64,000 nucleotides of DNA from Glandiceps talaboti (GCF_964340395.1 NC_135564.1:4995361-5059360); one strand, 5' to 3'; positions 1 to 34,735 are shown, numbered from the stretch's first letter. Numbers and translations are program-made. The notes: generated by a model from the sequence alone, not told the origin.

Positions 1-1009
1 ATATATTGTTTAACGATTGTAGTTTGGTGGACCACTGCACTGTAACAGTCTAACGTGTTTGGTCCTGAGATTTGAATATTGCAAATTTACGTGATATGTG
101 AGGTGACGTTTGTTCAGCGCTGGTTATAACTTTAATATATCGTATGGTTAATATTTCGACAAAAACGGCTGGACAGCAGAACGAACAACGAACAACAAAC
201 TCATAAAATCGCTGACACGGGGGTAAAATAACTGGCGCCAGGACAGCGTTAGTTTCGCACACAGACAGCAAGGGAAACAGGGAATTGTCAAACAACATTT
301 TCGTCCAGGATTTTCTTTCTTGAATGTTTGTCTATAGGGTAGAAGTTCCATATTTCAATGATTTCCCGGCAAGCATTTGGCAAGTAATGTCTTAAATATA
401 CAAGCTTCACATTTCATATAGCTTGGTATATTTACTGTGCCTATTATGGGGTATATCATGTATAATAATAATAGCTATAGCTCAGAATTTTGCAGTCGTA
501 TTATTGTATGTACGAACAAAAATCAAAGGACATTGCCCCTGTGAAAGGCATTCGGGTTAAATATCCCTCCCCGATTCCTTACTCAGTGCTCTGTGTTGTG
601 CACATCGGGTTTTGGGAAATCTAGTTATGCGAAGGCCTTATAAGTTTGAGTTCTGAATGCGCATGCTCTGAAAATTAAAGTCCTCTTTATGAATATTCAC
701 GAATGTTGATGCCGAGGTAGGATGAAGTGGTTTGTTTGTTTGATACGAAACACAATCATAGGTCACAACGTGGTCACCGCGTATGTCACGGTTGTATCCA
801 TTTCAAATTTAGACCACCACGTAGAATTTGATTTATCTGTACGACCCAAAAGTTCACTTGATCTGGACAGACAAGTCTGTTGTAAATCATGTAAACATAT
901 CATCTCACAGAGAAACTTCTGAGTTTTCTTGGGCGTCGTCTACCGTTACTGTCTATTATGTAAATACCGTGTATATATACTATCCTGCTATACACTGTCT
1001 AAACTGTCT
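1..1009. other. Non-coding stretch, nothing recognised
   Basis: Short open frames exist on both strands (for example minus 148-351), but none shows a domain, a signal peptide or splice-supported continuation. No RNA gene was recognised. Confidence 0.5.
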
Positions 1010-1800
1010 ACCTATACTATAGTATTCACAGTATATACTGTCTATATATACCATAGTATATACTGTATATACTGTCTATAAATACCATAGTATATACTGT
1101 ATATACTGTCTATATATACCATAGTATATACTGTATATACTGTCTATAAATACCATAGTATATACTGTATATACTGTCTATACATACCATAGTATATACT
1201 GTATATACTGTCTATATATACCATGGTATATACTTTATATACTCTCTATATATACTATGGTATATATACTGTAATTACTGTCTATATATTATAGTATATA
1301 CTATATATACTGTCTACATCTAGTATGGTATATACTGTATATACTCTCTATATATACTACTATATACTATATATTCTATCCATAGATTTCAGTACGGGGA
1401 TCAGATGTGAGTGTGTGTGGTTTGGATGACTATATAGCATACATAATGCAGACTAATATCTAGATAGCAGATATAGCTCAGCATAGTATAGACAGTACAT
1501 ACAGTATATAGTACATAGTATATATAGACATACTATAATATATACCATATATACTGTCTATATACACTATAATGTATACTACATATACCGCCTATATATT
1601 ATAATGTATACTATAGTTATATATTGTCTCTATAATACTATACTGTATATTCAGTCGAGACATACTATACTATATTATACTGTATATACTGTCGATATAT
1701 AATATACTACATACTGACATATAATATGATATATACTGTATATACTATCTATATAACCTATACTATACTATATACTGTATATACAGGCTATAGAGTTTAA
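1010..1800. repeat. AT-rich satellite with 34-bp subrepeat
   Basis: A unit reading roughly ccatagtatatactgtatat plus actgtctatatata repeats every 34 bp (for example starts near 1085 and 1119) from about 1010 to 1380, then again in a more degenerate form from about 1490 to 1790. A non-repeat spacer containing gatgtgagtgtgtg...tttggatga occurs at about 1400-1470 and again at about 1805-1870. This suggests a higher-order unit of about 420 bp made of a spacer plus a subrepeat block. Confidence 0.75.
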
Positions 1801-2118
1801 GGTGAGGTTCGGATGTGAGTGTGTGATTTGGATGATTACATATATGTGATGCAGACTGAATACAGTAATATACATAGTGTGTCATATAACAATTTAAGAG
1901 TGGAAAAAAATTAAAAAAGAATTAAAGAAGAATAAACAAAAAAAGTTGTGTTTTAGCTGCAAATCAAGCCATGACAACAATCAAACCTAAAATTGACCAC
2001 AAACGATATGTTTTTGATTTAAATTGTAACCCCATCTTAAATATTCATAGCGAAACTATAACGCTGACATGTACATAAGTATGAGGGCCTGTTTGTTTGG
2101 ATTTGTCGCTATGAGGTA

Positions 2119-2219
2119 ATGTTCGTACCATGCACAAGTTTATTAGGTGTAGATAAGAAATAGCACGTATCAGTATATGTGGTAACGTTCGTGCCATGCA
2201 CAAGTTTATTAGGTGTAGT
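2119..2219. repeat. Two-copy 69-bp tandem duplication
   Basis: The string beginning gttcgtaccatgcacaagtt at 2119 recurs at 2188 with one change (gttcgtgccatgcacaagtt). The 32 bp shared by the two copies are nearly identical. Confidence 0.7.
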
Positions 2220-2383
2220 ACACGATATACGGAAATGTAACATAACACGTAACATTACAGTATCATAAATGTCAGGAAGAAATAATACGATCATTTCCTG
2301 TTAGGTTCTTCGACTGGATATGTTTTACAATGCGATGCTGCCAGCGATAAAATAAAGTGTGTCGTATATTCTAAAAACGTTAA

Positions 2384-2610
2384 GTGGCGTCATTGATAGT
2401 CGAGTGGTTACTTGTACAGTGGCTGCCGTAGAATCCGCAGGTTGTATGTTCCAGCCCCTCTGCTGCCAGTTGTTTGTGATCTAGCTTTTGCAAAATTGCA
2501 ATCTGTTGTATAATTAAGTTGGTACCTGGCGCTGGTAGGATAGATGTTGCAATATGTGTATAAGACTGCATTTTCACATTGTTTATAAAACCCATTAACA
2601 TTCAAACCAG
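2384..2610 (+). repeat. tRNA-derived SINE-like element
   Basis: The head resembles a degenerate Leu/Ser-type tRNA. An A-box-like tagtcgagtggtta lies at about 2397, and a B-box-like gttccagcccc at about 2448. These are spaced as expected for an internal RNA polymerase III promoter. The expected stems do not all pair, so this is not a functional tRNA gene. The body to about 2610 is unrelated to tRNA. The 3' end is uncertain and no target-site duplication was found. Confidence 0.45.
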
Positions 2611-3420
2611 GTTCAAATCGAGGAAAGTAATGAAGGGTCACCAACCAAATTTCTTATAGAGGTCAAATGCTGAAAAATGAGCAAGTTTGAAATCAAATAT
2701 GGCCGCCGCCTGCTGTGTTAACTCCATGGGAATTAACAGATTTTCGAATTCCTTGAAAATTGGTGGGGAAACTCCCAAGTGTCTTCATGGTTTTTTTTCC
2801 ATAGGGACAAGGAATAACCTTTGATATGGCGAAGTTTGGAGAGATGCTAAGAACTTCACGAAAATTGGTCCCCAATGTATTCATAACATTGAACCCAAAC
2901 AAAGAATCGCAACATTGAATTCAAAGAATGAATAATGATTAGAACAAAAACAGCTAAGGCAAGAAAAGAACAATTGATTGCCCTGGAAAATTAGAACAGA
3001 ATAAGAGATACATACATATATCTTCTGTGATTCTAAATTTTGTTCCTAGCTACATACATATAATTCTTTTTATCATTTGCATAATATAGGATGTTTTGGT
3101 AATTAGGCAATCATCTTTGGTATTACCGGCAGGAAAGCTGGGTTTGGATGAAACGTTTTCGAAATTGATTTGTGATAATGAGCCTTCTCGGTTTCCGTAG
3201 CGTAGCAAGTGAAAGTGCAGCAGAAAACACTCCAAAAAACATCTGAATAACCCACACTGGAACTCACGAGGTATGTTTATCCGAAACAGCAAATTTCCTT
3301 TAAGAAATAATGCTACTTTTCAATCACAGCGCGATATCGTGTATAACAAACGATCGCGCCGTCATTTGCATAATATTTGCATGCACGTATGCAATAATGG
3401 TTTTGCGCGCACGTCGGTGC

Positions 3421-3660
3421 AATAGGGAACTTGCAATCCAAACTGAGCATGCTCAGACGCAAAGGACTATGGGAGTATCTGTGGTTATCGTAATACCTAA
3501 TCTGGCTCTACCAATAAAAAACCCTCCCACAATTGTAATTGTCAGGGTAACTATGAATTGATCATTCGTGGTTGCAAACAATGTAACAGTAACTTTACAG
3601 TACCAATTCATTTGTATTTATTATCACATTTTCCACATTATAACATAATAGACTAGTTGA
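3421..3660 (+). repeat. MITE family 1, copy 1 (diverged)
   Basis: Starts with aatagggaacttgcaatcc and follows the copy at 16505-16756 for most of its length. Shared blocks include gctcagacgcaaaggact, tgtggttatcgtaata, atgaattgatcattcgtgg and tatttattatcaca. The right terminal repeat is not recognisable here. It lies upstream of the lectin start codon. Confidence 0.7.
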
Positions 3661-4035
3661 AAATTACAATATTACAATTCAACTCTGGCATCCCAACATG
3701 CTAATGTACTACTAACCGATTTACATACAAAGTAAACAGTCAAGATCGACCAGCAGGGTTACCCAAAAGTCAGTGACCAGGTCAAAACTTTGCAGAAACA
3801 AAAGTCAAACGGCTTGTATTTCTTATTGATATCATAAAGTTTCGTCTCGCTATTATACTTTAATGACATCCATATGTTGTACACAGCTGTACTAGGTTTA
3901 CCGGTAACAAATTATGGAACTTCCTTTTTCGGGACAGATTTCCCACAATTCCGGATATAAGAAACAGTTAAAGTAGTTTATAACAATGCGACATTTGACA
4001 TTTGGATGGTGTACAAAACCTTCATGTTGAGGACT

Positions 4036-4046
4036 GGTATATATAC
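4036..4046 (+). promoter_or_regulatory. Possible TATA element of the lectin gene
   Basis: The string ggtatatatac lies about 95 bp before the ATG at 4141, so a start site near 4067 would give a leader of about 75 nt. TA-rich strings are common in this window, so support is weak. Confidence 0.2.
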
Positions 4047-4140
4047 TTGTAAGTATATTTGTCAGTGTTGGATGTGGTAAACCGCACATAGGTTGGCGGC
4101 TTTCATTCCTGTAAGTGATCCAGAGTTCAAAGCTTACAAG

Positions 4141-26143
<22,003 letters not shown>

Positions 26144-26303
26144 GAAACACTGTCTAAATGTTGCTTATTGATTCATGCCGGCAATAAGACGACTATGAAG
26201 GAGATTTTGTAACGAACGGTTCACTTTGGCTGCATTCAATGTTAACAGTAGTTGGAACATTGAAATAGTCGTTTTAGCCTTTCTTTCTATTAATTATAAT
26301 TTT

Positions 26304-27500
26304 CTTCAGAACTCAAATATAGTAGTGCATGGTAAAGAAAAACAGTGAGTTTTTGGATTGTATCACTGTCTTCAGAACTCAAATATAGTAGTGCATGGTA
26401 AAGAAAAACAGTGAGTTTTTGGATTGTATCATTGTCTTCAGAATTCAAATATAGTAGTGCATGGTAAAGAAAAACAGTGAGTTTTTGGATTGTATCACTG
26501 TCTACAGAATTCACATATAGTAGTGCTTGGTAAAGAAAAACAGCGAGTTTTTGGATTGTATCACTGTCTTCAGAATTCAAATATAGTAGTGTATGGTAAA
26601 GAAAAACAGCGAGTTTTGGGATTGTATTACTGTCTTCAGAACTCAAATATAGTAGTGCTTGGTAAAGAAAAACAGCGAGTTTTTGGATTGTATCACTCTC
26701 TTCAGAACTCAAATATAGTAGTGCATGGTAAAGAAAAACAGTGAGTTTTTGGATTGTATCACTATCTTCAGAATTCACATATAGTAGTGCATGGTAAAGA
26801 AAAACAGTGAGTTTTTGGATTGTATCACTGTCTTCAGAATTCACATATAGTAGTGCATGGTAAAGAAAAACAGTGAGTTTTTGGATTGTATCACTGTCTT
26901 CAGAACTCAAATATAGTTGTGCATGGTAAAGAAAAACAGTGAGTTTTGGGATTGTATCACTCTCTTCAGAACTCAAATATAGTAGTGCATGGTAAAGAAA
27001 AACAGTGAGTGTTTGGATTGTATCACTGTCTTCAGAACTCAAATATAGTAGTGCATGGTAAAGAAAAACAGTGAGTTTTGGGATTGTATCACTCTCTTCA
27101 GAACTCAAATATAGTAGTGCATGGTAAAGAAAAACAGTGAGTGTTTGGTTTGTATCACTGTCTTCAGAACTAAAATATAGTAGTACATGGTAAAGAAAAA
27201 CAGCGAGTTTTTTGGATTGTATCACTGTCTTCAGAATTCAAATATAGTAGTGTATGGTAAAGAAAAACAGTGAGTTTTTGGATTGTATCACTGTCTTCAG
27301 AACTCAAATATAGTAGTGCATGGTAAAGAAAAACAGTGAGTTTTTGGATTGTATCACTCTCTTCAGAACTCAAATATAGTAGTGTATGGTAAAGAAAAAC
27401 TGTGAGTTTTTGGATTGTATCACTGTCTTCAGAACTAAAATATAGTAGTGCATGGTAAAGAAAAACAGTGAGTGTTTGGATTGTATCACTGTCTTCAGAA
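26304..27500 (-). repeat. 66-bp (22-codon) tandem array, ~18 copies
   Basis: The unit starts cttcagaactcaaatatagt, continues agtgcatggtaaagaaaaac and ends ttggattgtatcactgt; starts at 26304 and 26370 give a 66-bp period. Read on the minus strand each unit encodes SEDSDTIQKLTVFLYHALLYLS with conservative variation. The period is a multiple of three, so the frame stays open for hundreds of codons, broken only by one extra T near 27210. The array continues the frame of the retrotransposon remnant at 27490-28140, whose C-terminus is the same peptide. It begins 160 bp after the lectin stop codon. Confidence 0.9.
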
Positions 27501-28140
27501 TGTATGATTTCTATGAACTTTGTATGGGATGGAGAAGAGTAAAAGTAACGTGGAACGTACAGATTTTCGATATTGACTAAATAGTTACATTTTAGTAGGA
27601 AATGAAATTCGTCCTCGACCTCATGAAGGTCACAGAGAGTACATATCCTATCATCACGGTCTACATTCTTTCTCCTCCCCAATACAATTTGAAGCCAATG
27701 TGCTGAACACCTAAAGCGTGCAACCATCATGTGATGCTTGATCTTAGACACTGTACTTTTTCTCGATGTAATGACAATTTAAAAAGTTTCTGTAATGCAG
27801 AGGTTTACCATAATTAGATACACCATTGTGCTATTTCGAAAATAAAAAAATGTTCTGAATCTATTGTTTGAAAGTATTTACATATAACTCAATTTTCAAC
27901 ACGTTGTGCATTCCATAGACCCAAATCTCTTCTAGATTACACATTTCTAGTAAATTTCTAATTCCTCTTGCCCATATACTCGGACTACGTACAGCAGTAT
28001 TTTCTATCTGGTGGAGTATGTCATAAAATTGTTTGGCATTGTGCGATCGTCTCTAATGGGTATATAGTCTTAACAATCTCTACTAATCGAATAGATGACA
28101 CATAGTGCTAATAGCATGCAACAAAGACGGACAGTCATGA
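27490..28140 (-). pseudogene. Non-LTR retrotransposon ORF fragment, C-terminal region
   Basis: Minus-strand reading gives pieces such as IWARGIRNLLEMCNLEEIWV, then in other frames KIKHHMMVARFRCSAHWLQI, GRRKNVDRDDRICTLCDLHE and VEDEFHFLLKC. The C-x2-C...H-x5-C pattern after RFRC and GR is typical of the region downstream of reverse transcriptase in many invertebrate LINE-like elements. Stops and frameshifts upstream of about 27751 show it is dead. The open part runs from 27751 into the 66-bp array. A second fossil of the same family lies at 44180-44640. Confidence 0.75.
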
Positions 28141-28178
28141 GTTATATTGACCGGATTAAATAAAATATCGCGCCTTGT

Positions 28179-29772
28179 TTAAGTTTCCTGCATATTGTCA
28201 TTCTCCAACGGTAAATATCGTTCTAACCAGGTGTACATATCTTGTTTGGCTTCTTCTGCTAAGGCGGCCGCTACGGGATCACTTCTGTTTGCTCTGTGTA
28301 CAAAAGCATGGTCGGCATCGTCGAATACCTTAACGTAGGCTGGAGGTCCACCCATTCCAGAATCGTCTGCAGTTACACTATCAAGCATTCTATTGACTCC
28401 TTTTAGTGCCTCTTCAATGAGATACACGCCGTCAAGACTTTGGATCGTGTCATTTTGTGCAAAGATTAGCATCGTTGGGAATGACATATCCGTGGCTTGT
28501 TCAGCGGTAATTAAAACCCCGTAAAAGCCAACACCAGCTTGGATCTGTGTAGATTGCGAATTTGATGCCAATACTACCTGTCTTCCACCCCAACAGAAAC
28601 CAATTATCCCGACATTTTCCAGTCCTTTCACAGACTGTAGATATTCTACAGAAGCTTCAACATCTTGGTCTACACGTTCTTGTGGATGGCTCATATTCCA
28701 CATAGCATATTGTCCCCAGCTACCACCATTCCAGGGATTTCCACGAAACAGATCTGGCATAATGGCTGTATATCCATGTGTTGCTAACTCGTCTGCTATT
28801 AGTCTGGTAGATCCTACTTCATAACCATAGATATCGTGAATGACTATAACGGCTCCAAGACAAGATCCAACAGGTTCAACCAAGTACGCTGACAGGTTAG
28901 CATTGATCACTACATCGGTGCCATCAGCGACGTAATCATCTCGTGTATCTCCAGGATCGCAGGGCCTAGATGGAGAGCTTTGATCTGGAAAACAATGTAT
29001 TTAATATAGAAAGTAAGTAAATAATGTCACTTGTACACATGGGTAATTAAAAAAACAATGGAAGCATACAAACCAATCATGCAAAGATTGGCCTAATATA
29101 CTGACTAGTAAAGCCAAAATTTGCTTGTTAGAAACCATAAAATGCATTCGTCTTGCTATGTACTGTAATCACAAGTAGAAACAGAACTTATGTAGATGGT
29201 AGAGGGTGAGGTGGGGATAAGGGGTAGGTGGGGGGGGGGGGCAAGGGGTTAACCCCTGCACCCTTACCTCACTATTAGAATGTCAATCTTCAATTTAAAT
29301 ACATGTCTAAATCTAGACCATGCTTTGCATTCCTTTGCATCAAGTATATACAGTATGTCTGTCAAATGATAGTTTACTTCGCCTTCGTTACCATGTAGAA
29401 TATTAGTATATTTCTATCAAAATGAATCAACCAACAAAAATGAAAGATTTCAAAACGAATGAAAGATTTGACGAGAGGATTCTCTACCTTTATTGATACA
29501 GTAAGGAGTGGATGTATACGAGCTGTATTTGTCTTACACCATACATGTGCTACAATATAGAGTTGTTGGTTGTCAAGGGCAACATGGTATCAAAAATAAA
29601 ACAAAGCCATGTTGTTCCTACTTGTGCTTTCATAGTTTACAATGATTATATTCATACCTGAGTCTTCGACACTGTCATTCCATACAGTAAAGAATAGAGT
29701 CAGAAGTATGGCCAAAACAACGGCTACAATGATCACCCCAACAGCTAGGATTAACCTTGGTTTACTTGCCAT
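28179..29772 (-). CDS. DLH-like A: membrane-anchored dienelactone hydrolase family protein, triad intact (306 aa)
   Basis: Two coding exons: 29772-29658 and 28984-28179, joined in phase 1 (921 nt, 306 residues plus TAA). The first exon encodes MASKPR and a hydrophobic segment (about 7-30), a signal anchor with the short end in the cytoplasm, so the catalytic domain should be lumenal or extracellular. The second exon is a dienelactone hydrolase domain: IHDIYGYE, HGYTAIMPDLFRG, nucleophile elbow GFCWGG (Cys169), FAQNDT (Asp217) and DDADHAFVHR (His264). Cys-Asp-His is the established DLH triad; the natural substrate cannot be inferred. The start was chosen at the ATG 8 nt after an acceptor (ctttttTctatcag), so there is an upstream untranslated exon. 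Convergent with the lectin gene. Confidence 0.88.
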
Positions 29773-29780
29773 TGTATTCA
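29773..29780 (-). other. 5' UTR tail of DLH-like A after a leader intron
   Basis: The acceptor ttttttctatcag ends at 29781 on the minus strand. A consensus donor (cat|gtaagtatcc) on the same strand at 31720-31711 could end the leader exon (31721 upward). This pairing is a guess; other donors exist in the interval. Confidence 0.35.
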
Positions 29781-30354
29781 CTGATAGAAAAAAGAAGCGG
29801 GAATATGTGTTACTCTTTATAAGAAATGCTTCTTACCAGTATCGTACAAAATATCAGTACAAATTAACATTTAGTTATGATTTGTAGCACCAGTCTTACT
29901 ATTGTATGCATACCATAATTTTTTACCCTAGCCAGCTAGGAGGGTAAATCGAGGCAGCCTAAAGTATCGGCGTTCCCACCTGTTGCGTCGACCCCGCCCT
30001 CTAGTGTCGACATTACTTTTAACGCGCATATAAAACGTTGTTCCTAGTTTGGAAAGTGTATTTTCTTCAAGATTTCTGGCAGGCGTCATCCAGGATATGA
30101 AACTATTTCTGAAGTGATATTTACAGCGTATATATGAATGTCTAAACATCATAAGTGAAGCTATTCAAAGGGGCCACAAACTGAGCCGAGTTTGAAGTTT
30201 ATACGTTTTGGGGAGTAGGCGTTTTGCTCTGCATATCTAAAAGTACTCACAGTGCTCTACTAACTAACCGAATTCAAATCTGGTATTGAGATATATCTAA
30301 TAAACTATCTGATGACCCAATTTAGAACACGTATGAAATATTGAGGAAGTCACT

Positions 30355-30456
30355 TAATAACGAAGTAATTATAATCTATCCTACTGGACTTACTGTTGTT
30401 ACCATTCAAAACAGCAGTAAGTCCAGTAATTATGGATAATAACTACTTCGTTATTA
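30355..30456. repeat. Foldback (imperfect ~42-bp inverted repeat)
   Basis: Left arm taataacgaagtaattataa...ctggacttactg (30355-30395) pairs with the right arm cagtaagtccag...aactacttcgttatta (30415-30456) with a 19-nt loop and a few mismatches. Confidence 0.8.
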
Positions 30457-31758
30457 ACTTCATACCTGGATTATTGAGAACATTCATAGACATAGAGGAA
30501 GTCAGTTGTTGCAATCAACTGCTGTAACAATGTTAGATGTTATGGAAAGCATAAACCGACATTAAAATGATACTAAGAATAGTTCAATTGTAGGTTTATG
30601 TCATTATTTTTATTGAGTAAAGTGAAACCACATAAACTCAACTTGAGTCACTTTAAAATCTTGACATGAACCTTAAAGTAATCAGTATAATTAGCCCAAG
30701 AATGAACTATGCTTTCTCTTTATATTTATCTCTGTAAATACAACAGTATCGAACGAGTGGCATTGTTGGTGCTTTACTTAACTGACAGTTACGTATCGCA
30801 CAGGTTGTGGTATGCTAAAACAAATAAAACCCTTTTAAGTTGTGTAAAACGACCTTGTACAACAAAGAACCGTAGGGTCTGTGAAAGAACTAATCAAGTC
30901 AAGCAATTTGTATTGTGTTTATGCAAATAGTAACAAAGAGCTATCGGAATGAAAAGGGTTCCTCCCAGTGAATTTTACGGTTTCAAATGATTCATTGATG
31001 TCGTCAACTGTTACAGTATTCGGAATACTCCAACTACTGTCTTTAGAAATTCCTACCTTAAAAACTTCAGAGTGCAACGGGGTTGCCTTTAATAGTAACC
31101 ATACACACACATTCGCGAATTTTATGTGCGAATTGAATGTAAACTCGCTGCTTGTGTAACTTTACATTCTACATTTACATATTATGCAAGATTTAGTTTC
31201 TTCCATCGACCGTAAATCATGACTGTCTGAAGACTAGCACATATGGATCAATTCAGAGTCCAAGACATGACAAAATGAGTGCAAATGACTAGAGAGGTTA
31301 CACAAATAAACGACCATGTACCTTGTGGGGTCCGTACGAGATTGAATAAACAACAGAAAGTCATTCGAGTTCCAAACTTGTGAATACTAATGTGAAGTGA
31401 TTTAATCTAAACGTATGTCTAGGTATTTCAGGTAGTTCGTGTTTGCAATACCTGTATAATGTTTGTTTTTTGTTTCTCACCCATTTCACAAACTTTTGCA
31501 CCATAGAAACAAATTGATTACTACAAAGTCTGCCCTGAGTATAACCGGGAGTAGGGGTGGGGGTTTGAAAAACTCAAAGGTATTTTCCATATATAATACG
31601 ACTTTGATCTTATACAACGTGAGTAGTAGTCGTTTCAAAAAATTAACATGTTCAGACTGACTCGGAGAGTTTTTGTCGTGTCCTGTTATGCGGTTCTAGA
31701 AAAAAGTGAAGGATACTTACATGGTTACGCATCAAGTTACAACAACGTTTTGAGTAGC

Positions 31759-31917
31759 GTCGCTGCCAGACTCGTGACTTGACTATCGTCTCTAAGCAAA
31801 GTTTGTATGCCGTGCGGCGCAGCCGCGAGACTCAGAGAGGGACCTCTATATTCGCGGCTAAGCCGCTCGGCATACATCAAAAGATTAGGGACGGTAGTCA
31901 CGAGTCTGGCAGCGAGA
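31759..31917. repeat. GC-rich foldback element with ~57-bp arms
   Basis: Left tcgctgccagactcgtgact...gtatgccg pairs with right cggcatac...agtcacgagtctggcagcga. Inner gcagccgcga/cgcggctaagc also pairs. Locally much richer in CpG than the surroundings. It lies near the putative leader exon of DLH-like A. Confidence 0.8.
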
Positions 31918-33511
31918 CTACGTTTGAAAGGGACTAAATGACCTCCTACTTTCCCGTTGGATAACAAGATGTATGGATATATACATGTATACACATTAAA
32001 AACACTTTTGGTATTTCCATGACCTTTGACATTAGGTTTCCATTCTGTGACGTACTATTGAAATGGTCGGGAGATTATTTTCACGTTATTCTATGAAAAT
32101 TAATTGAATTGTGAGGGATGTAGCTGGCGGAAATTCTGACCCGCCTGCCAAATTAGATAACTGTTAGCCCTGAGACCATTTAGGTCTGAGGTTTAATACG
32201 GCGACGAGTATTTCACCGTTATATATCCCTTTCGCCCTCAACGTTCGACTTCCGTCACCGGTCATCAGTGACCCTTCCTTCAACACCACCGGCAGATTTT
32301 AATGATGGTTCTTAAAGAAATCTTCAATATTTGCTTTTATATTTAGGTACGTTTATAAAGGAATTTAAAAAAAAAATAGATTAATTCCCTATACTAGTTC
32401 GTCGAATAAGCACGAAGATTGTGAGTACAATTTTGAAATTTGGTATGTAAAACAAGAAAAAAAACCACCAGATTATTTTCCATGAAGTACATGTATTATG
32501 CTGTGTCAAAACATCTATTTTATCCTCTCGTTGTATATCAAAAATGGTGAGACGTTTCAAGTAACTTACAAGCTGGTCTGTTAAGTACAACAACCAAATC
32601 CTGTGAAAACTTGAAGTATGTGTATTTTAATACCGTGAAGCAATTAACACTGATATAATTGTGATCATAACTTCTGCTTTTCATATCATCACGGTTGTTC
32701 ATGGTGTGATGCAATTTGTGCATTAACACCTGACATTGCATTTGCATTTGCATTTGCTTGTGGCACCGGACATCATGGCAATGGGGAATGTGACGAGGTC
32801 ACGAGGTTCATGCAAATAAAATGTGATTTTAATAGTGTAAGTAATTTGTCAATGTCTAAAAACCCCATAGGATTAGCACATTGCACGTTATAAGGCAATG
32901 AACAGAATTTATGGCAGGGGTCCTGAAGTGAAAACGCTTTGCTCATTTTTTTTCACCTTGCACACTCAAAAAAATTATACCCCCAGGCTACACAGACGGT
33001 ATAAGTACAATTTTACGGTCGTCCCTCCCTCCCGCATTTTGAGATGTAGAGTACATTAAAATCACAATTCTTCACATTATCATGGCAGTCACCCACCATA
33101 TAATAACATAGTGGCTAAAGAACTTCTTACGGCAAGGCCGCAGAGAAATTTTGCAAAATTACTCGATAAACGATCACTCCTGAGGTTTGATTTGGTTCAA
33201 ATCATGAACAAAATATTTCAACCCCCCTTTCAGACCATCATAGTTTTCAAGCCCCTCCCCCCCCCCGCCTCAGCCCACCTGTAAATTCTGCTACATGTAG
33301 TTTCCTAACAAACGAATGCTGCTGTTATGTTTGTTAACTGAAAGCTTACTTTAAAACATTACTAACCGATAGATATAAACAAACTCAAAAATGCTCGCGC
33401 TTACGTCAGATTTGTTATGGTATATGTAAATAATACAAATTGAACAAAGAGTACTGGAATTTCTAGGCTGACGCGCAGTACGCGTAATATCATAACGCAT
33501 GCTCGTGTTCG

Positions 33512-33512
<1 letters not shown>

Positions 33513-33594
<82 letters not shown>

Positions 33595-33632
33595 GTGGTA
33601 CTGGAACTCTTCCTTGTTCCAGTACCACCAAA
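33513..33632. repeat. (TA)n tract followed by a perfect 17-bp hairpin
   Basis: (TA)n at 33513-33590 is followed directly by tttggtggtactggaac, loop tcttcctt, and gttccagtaccaccaaa (33591-33632), a perfect stem. Confidence 0.9.
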
Positions 33633-33706
33633 ACTATTGCGTTCTGCCACTACGGTATAGAGCACTGTCTTAGCAGATTGATACTCACCGAGTTATATAT
33701 ACATAC

Positions 33707-33824
<118 letters not shown>

Positions 33825-34079
33825 GTATATCAATGGATGCCTTCTTATATTTGAATAAATCTAAGAGGTTTTGTCGTGATTAATTGTACTGAATTAATAA
33901 ACAAAAACAGAAAACAATATGCATTGAAAATATTTCATAGAATGTAAAGTATTCCATTGTGTCAGGGACGTTGTTCTCAGTTACGTAACATCTATACATA
34001 CTATCATTCATAGTCGCTAGGGTTTATTGGGCGTTGACTATTTCCATCTTTCTTTAATCACACTCAACGTTTCACTCAG

Positions 34080-34223
34080 ATTTCCTTAACTTTAGGAATA
34101 TTAGGAGTAATGGTTCTAGCCAACTGGAGCGATATTTCGTGATTAGGAATGTACCAGACGGTTGCGTTGATCTAATCACAAAAACGCTGTTCAAATATTT
34201 GATACCATACCATATCATATCAG
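34080..34223 (+). other. Putative leader (5' UTR) exon of DLH-like B
   Basis: Ends in atcatatcag before gtaagtg at 34224. The corresponding position upstream of B' (42220-42361) has homologous sequence (tctaatca...gtgttcaaatatt...) ending at the same donor sequence gtaagtgta. The 5' boundary is a guess. Confidence 0.45.
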
Positions 34224-34455
34224 GTAAGTGTAAAACGTCCCCTTTCAATCTTAGGACATATACTAGTACATCATCGCTGTCCACTTTCTATTTTTTATCG
34301 CTGATGTGCAAACATTCTGTTTTTAATAGGTCACACATTCTAGTTATCTATATAAAATTCAAATTTGAATTGTTTCAATTCAGGATGCGACCATAACTCA
34401 CATATTAAAATTCACCCTCCAAATATAGAACACTAACGAACTATTCAACCAATTA

Positions 34456-34456
<1 letters not shown>

Positions 34457-34486
<30 letters not shown>

Positions 34487-34666
34487 TGTATGTATGTATG
34501 TATGTATGTATGTATGTATGTATGTATGTATGTATGTATGTATGTATGTATGTATGTATGTATGTATGTATGTATGTATGAGTGTGTGTGTGTATGTATG
34601 TGTGTGTGTATGTATGTATGTATGTATGTATGTATGTATGTATGTATGTATGTATGCATGTATGTC

Positions 34667-34698
<32 letters not shown>

Positions 34699-34735
34699 CG
34701 TGCATGTGCGTGCGTGCATGCGTGCGTGCGTGTGT
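34457..34735. repeat. (GTAT)n/(GT)n compound microsatellite
   Basis: In the leader intron of DLH-like B. It opens spurious HTYI/YVCM frames on both strands. Confidence 0.95.

Noticed and set aside
2384-2470. Functional tRNA gene
   Set aside because: A- and B-box-like motifs are present, but acceptor and anticodon stems do not pair properly; a SINE head is more likely.
26290-27225. 311-codon minus-strand open frame as a real gene
   Set aside because: It is a 66-bp tandem array whose period is a multiple of three, continuing a broken retrotransposon ORF; no independent sign of a gene.
26304-27500. CRISPR-like array
   Set aside because: Units are contiguous with no unique spacers, and the genome is eukaryotic.
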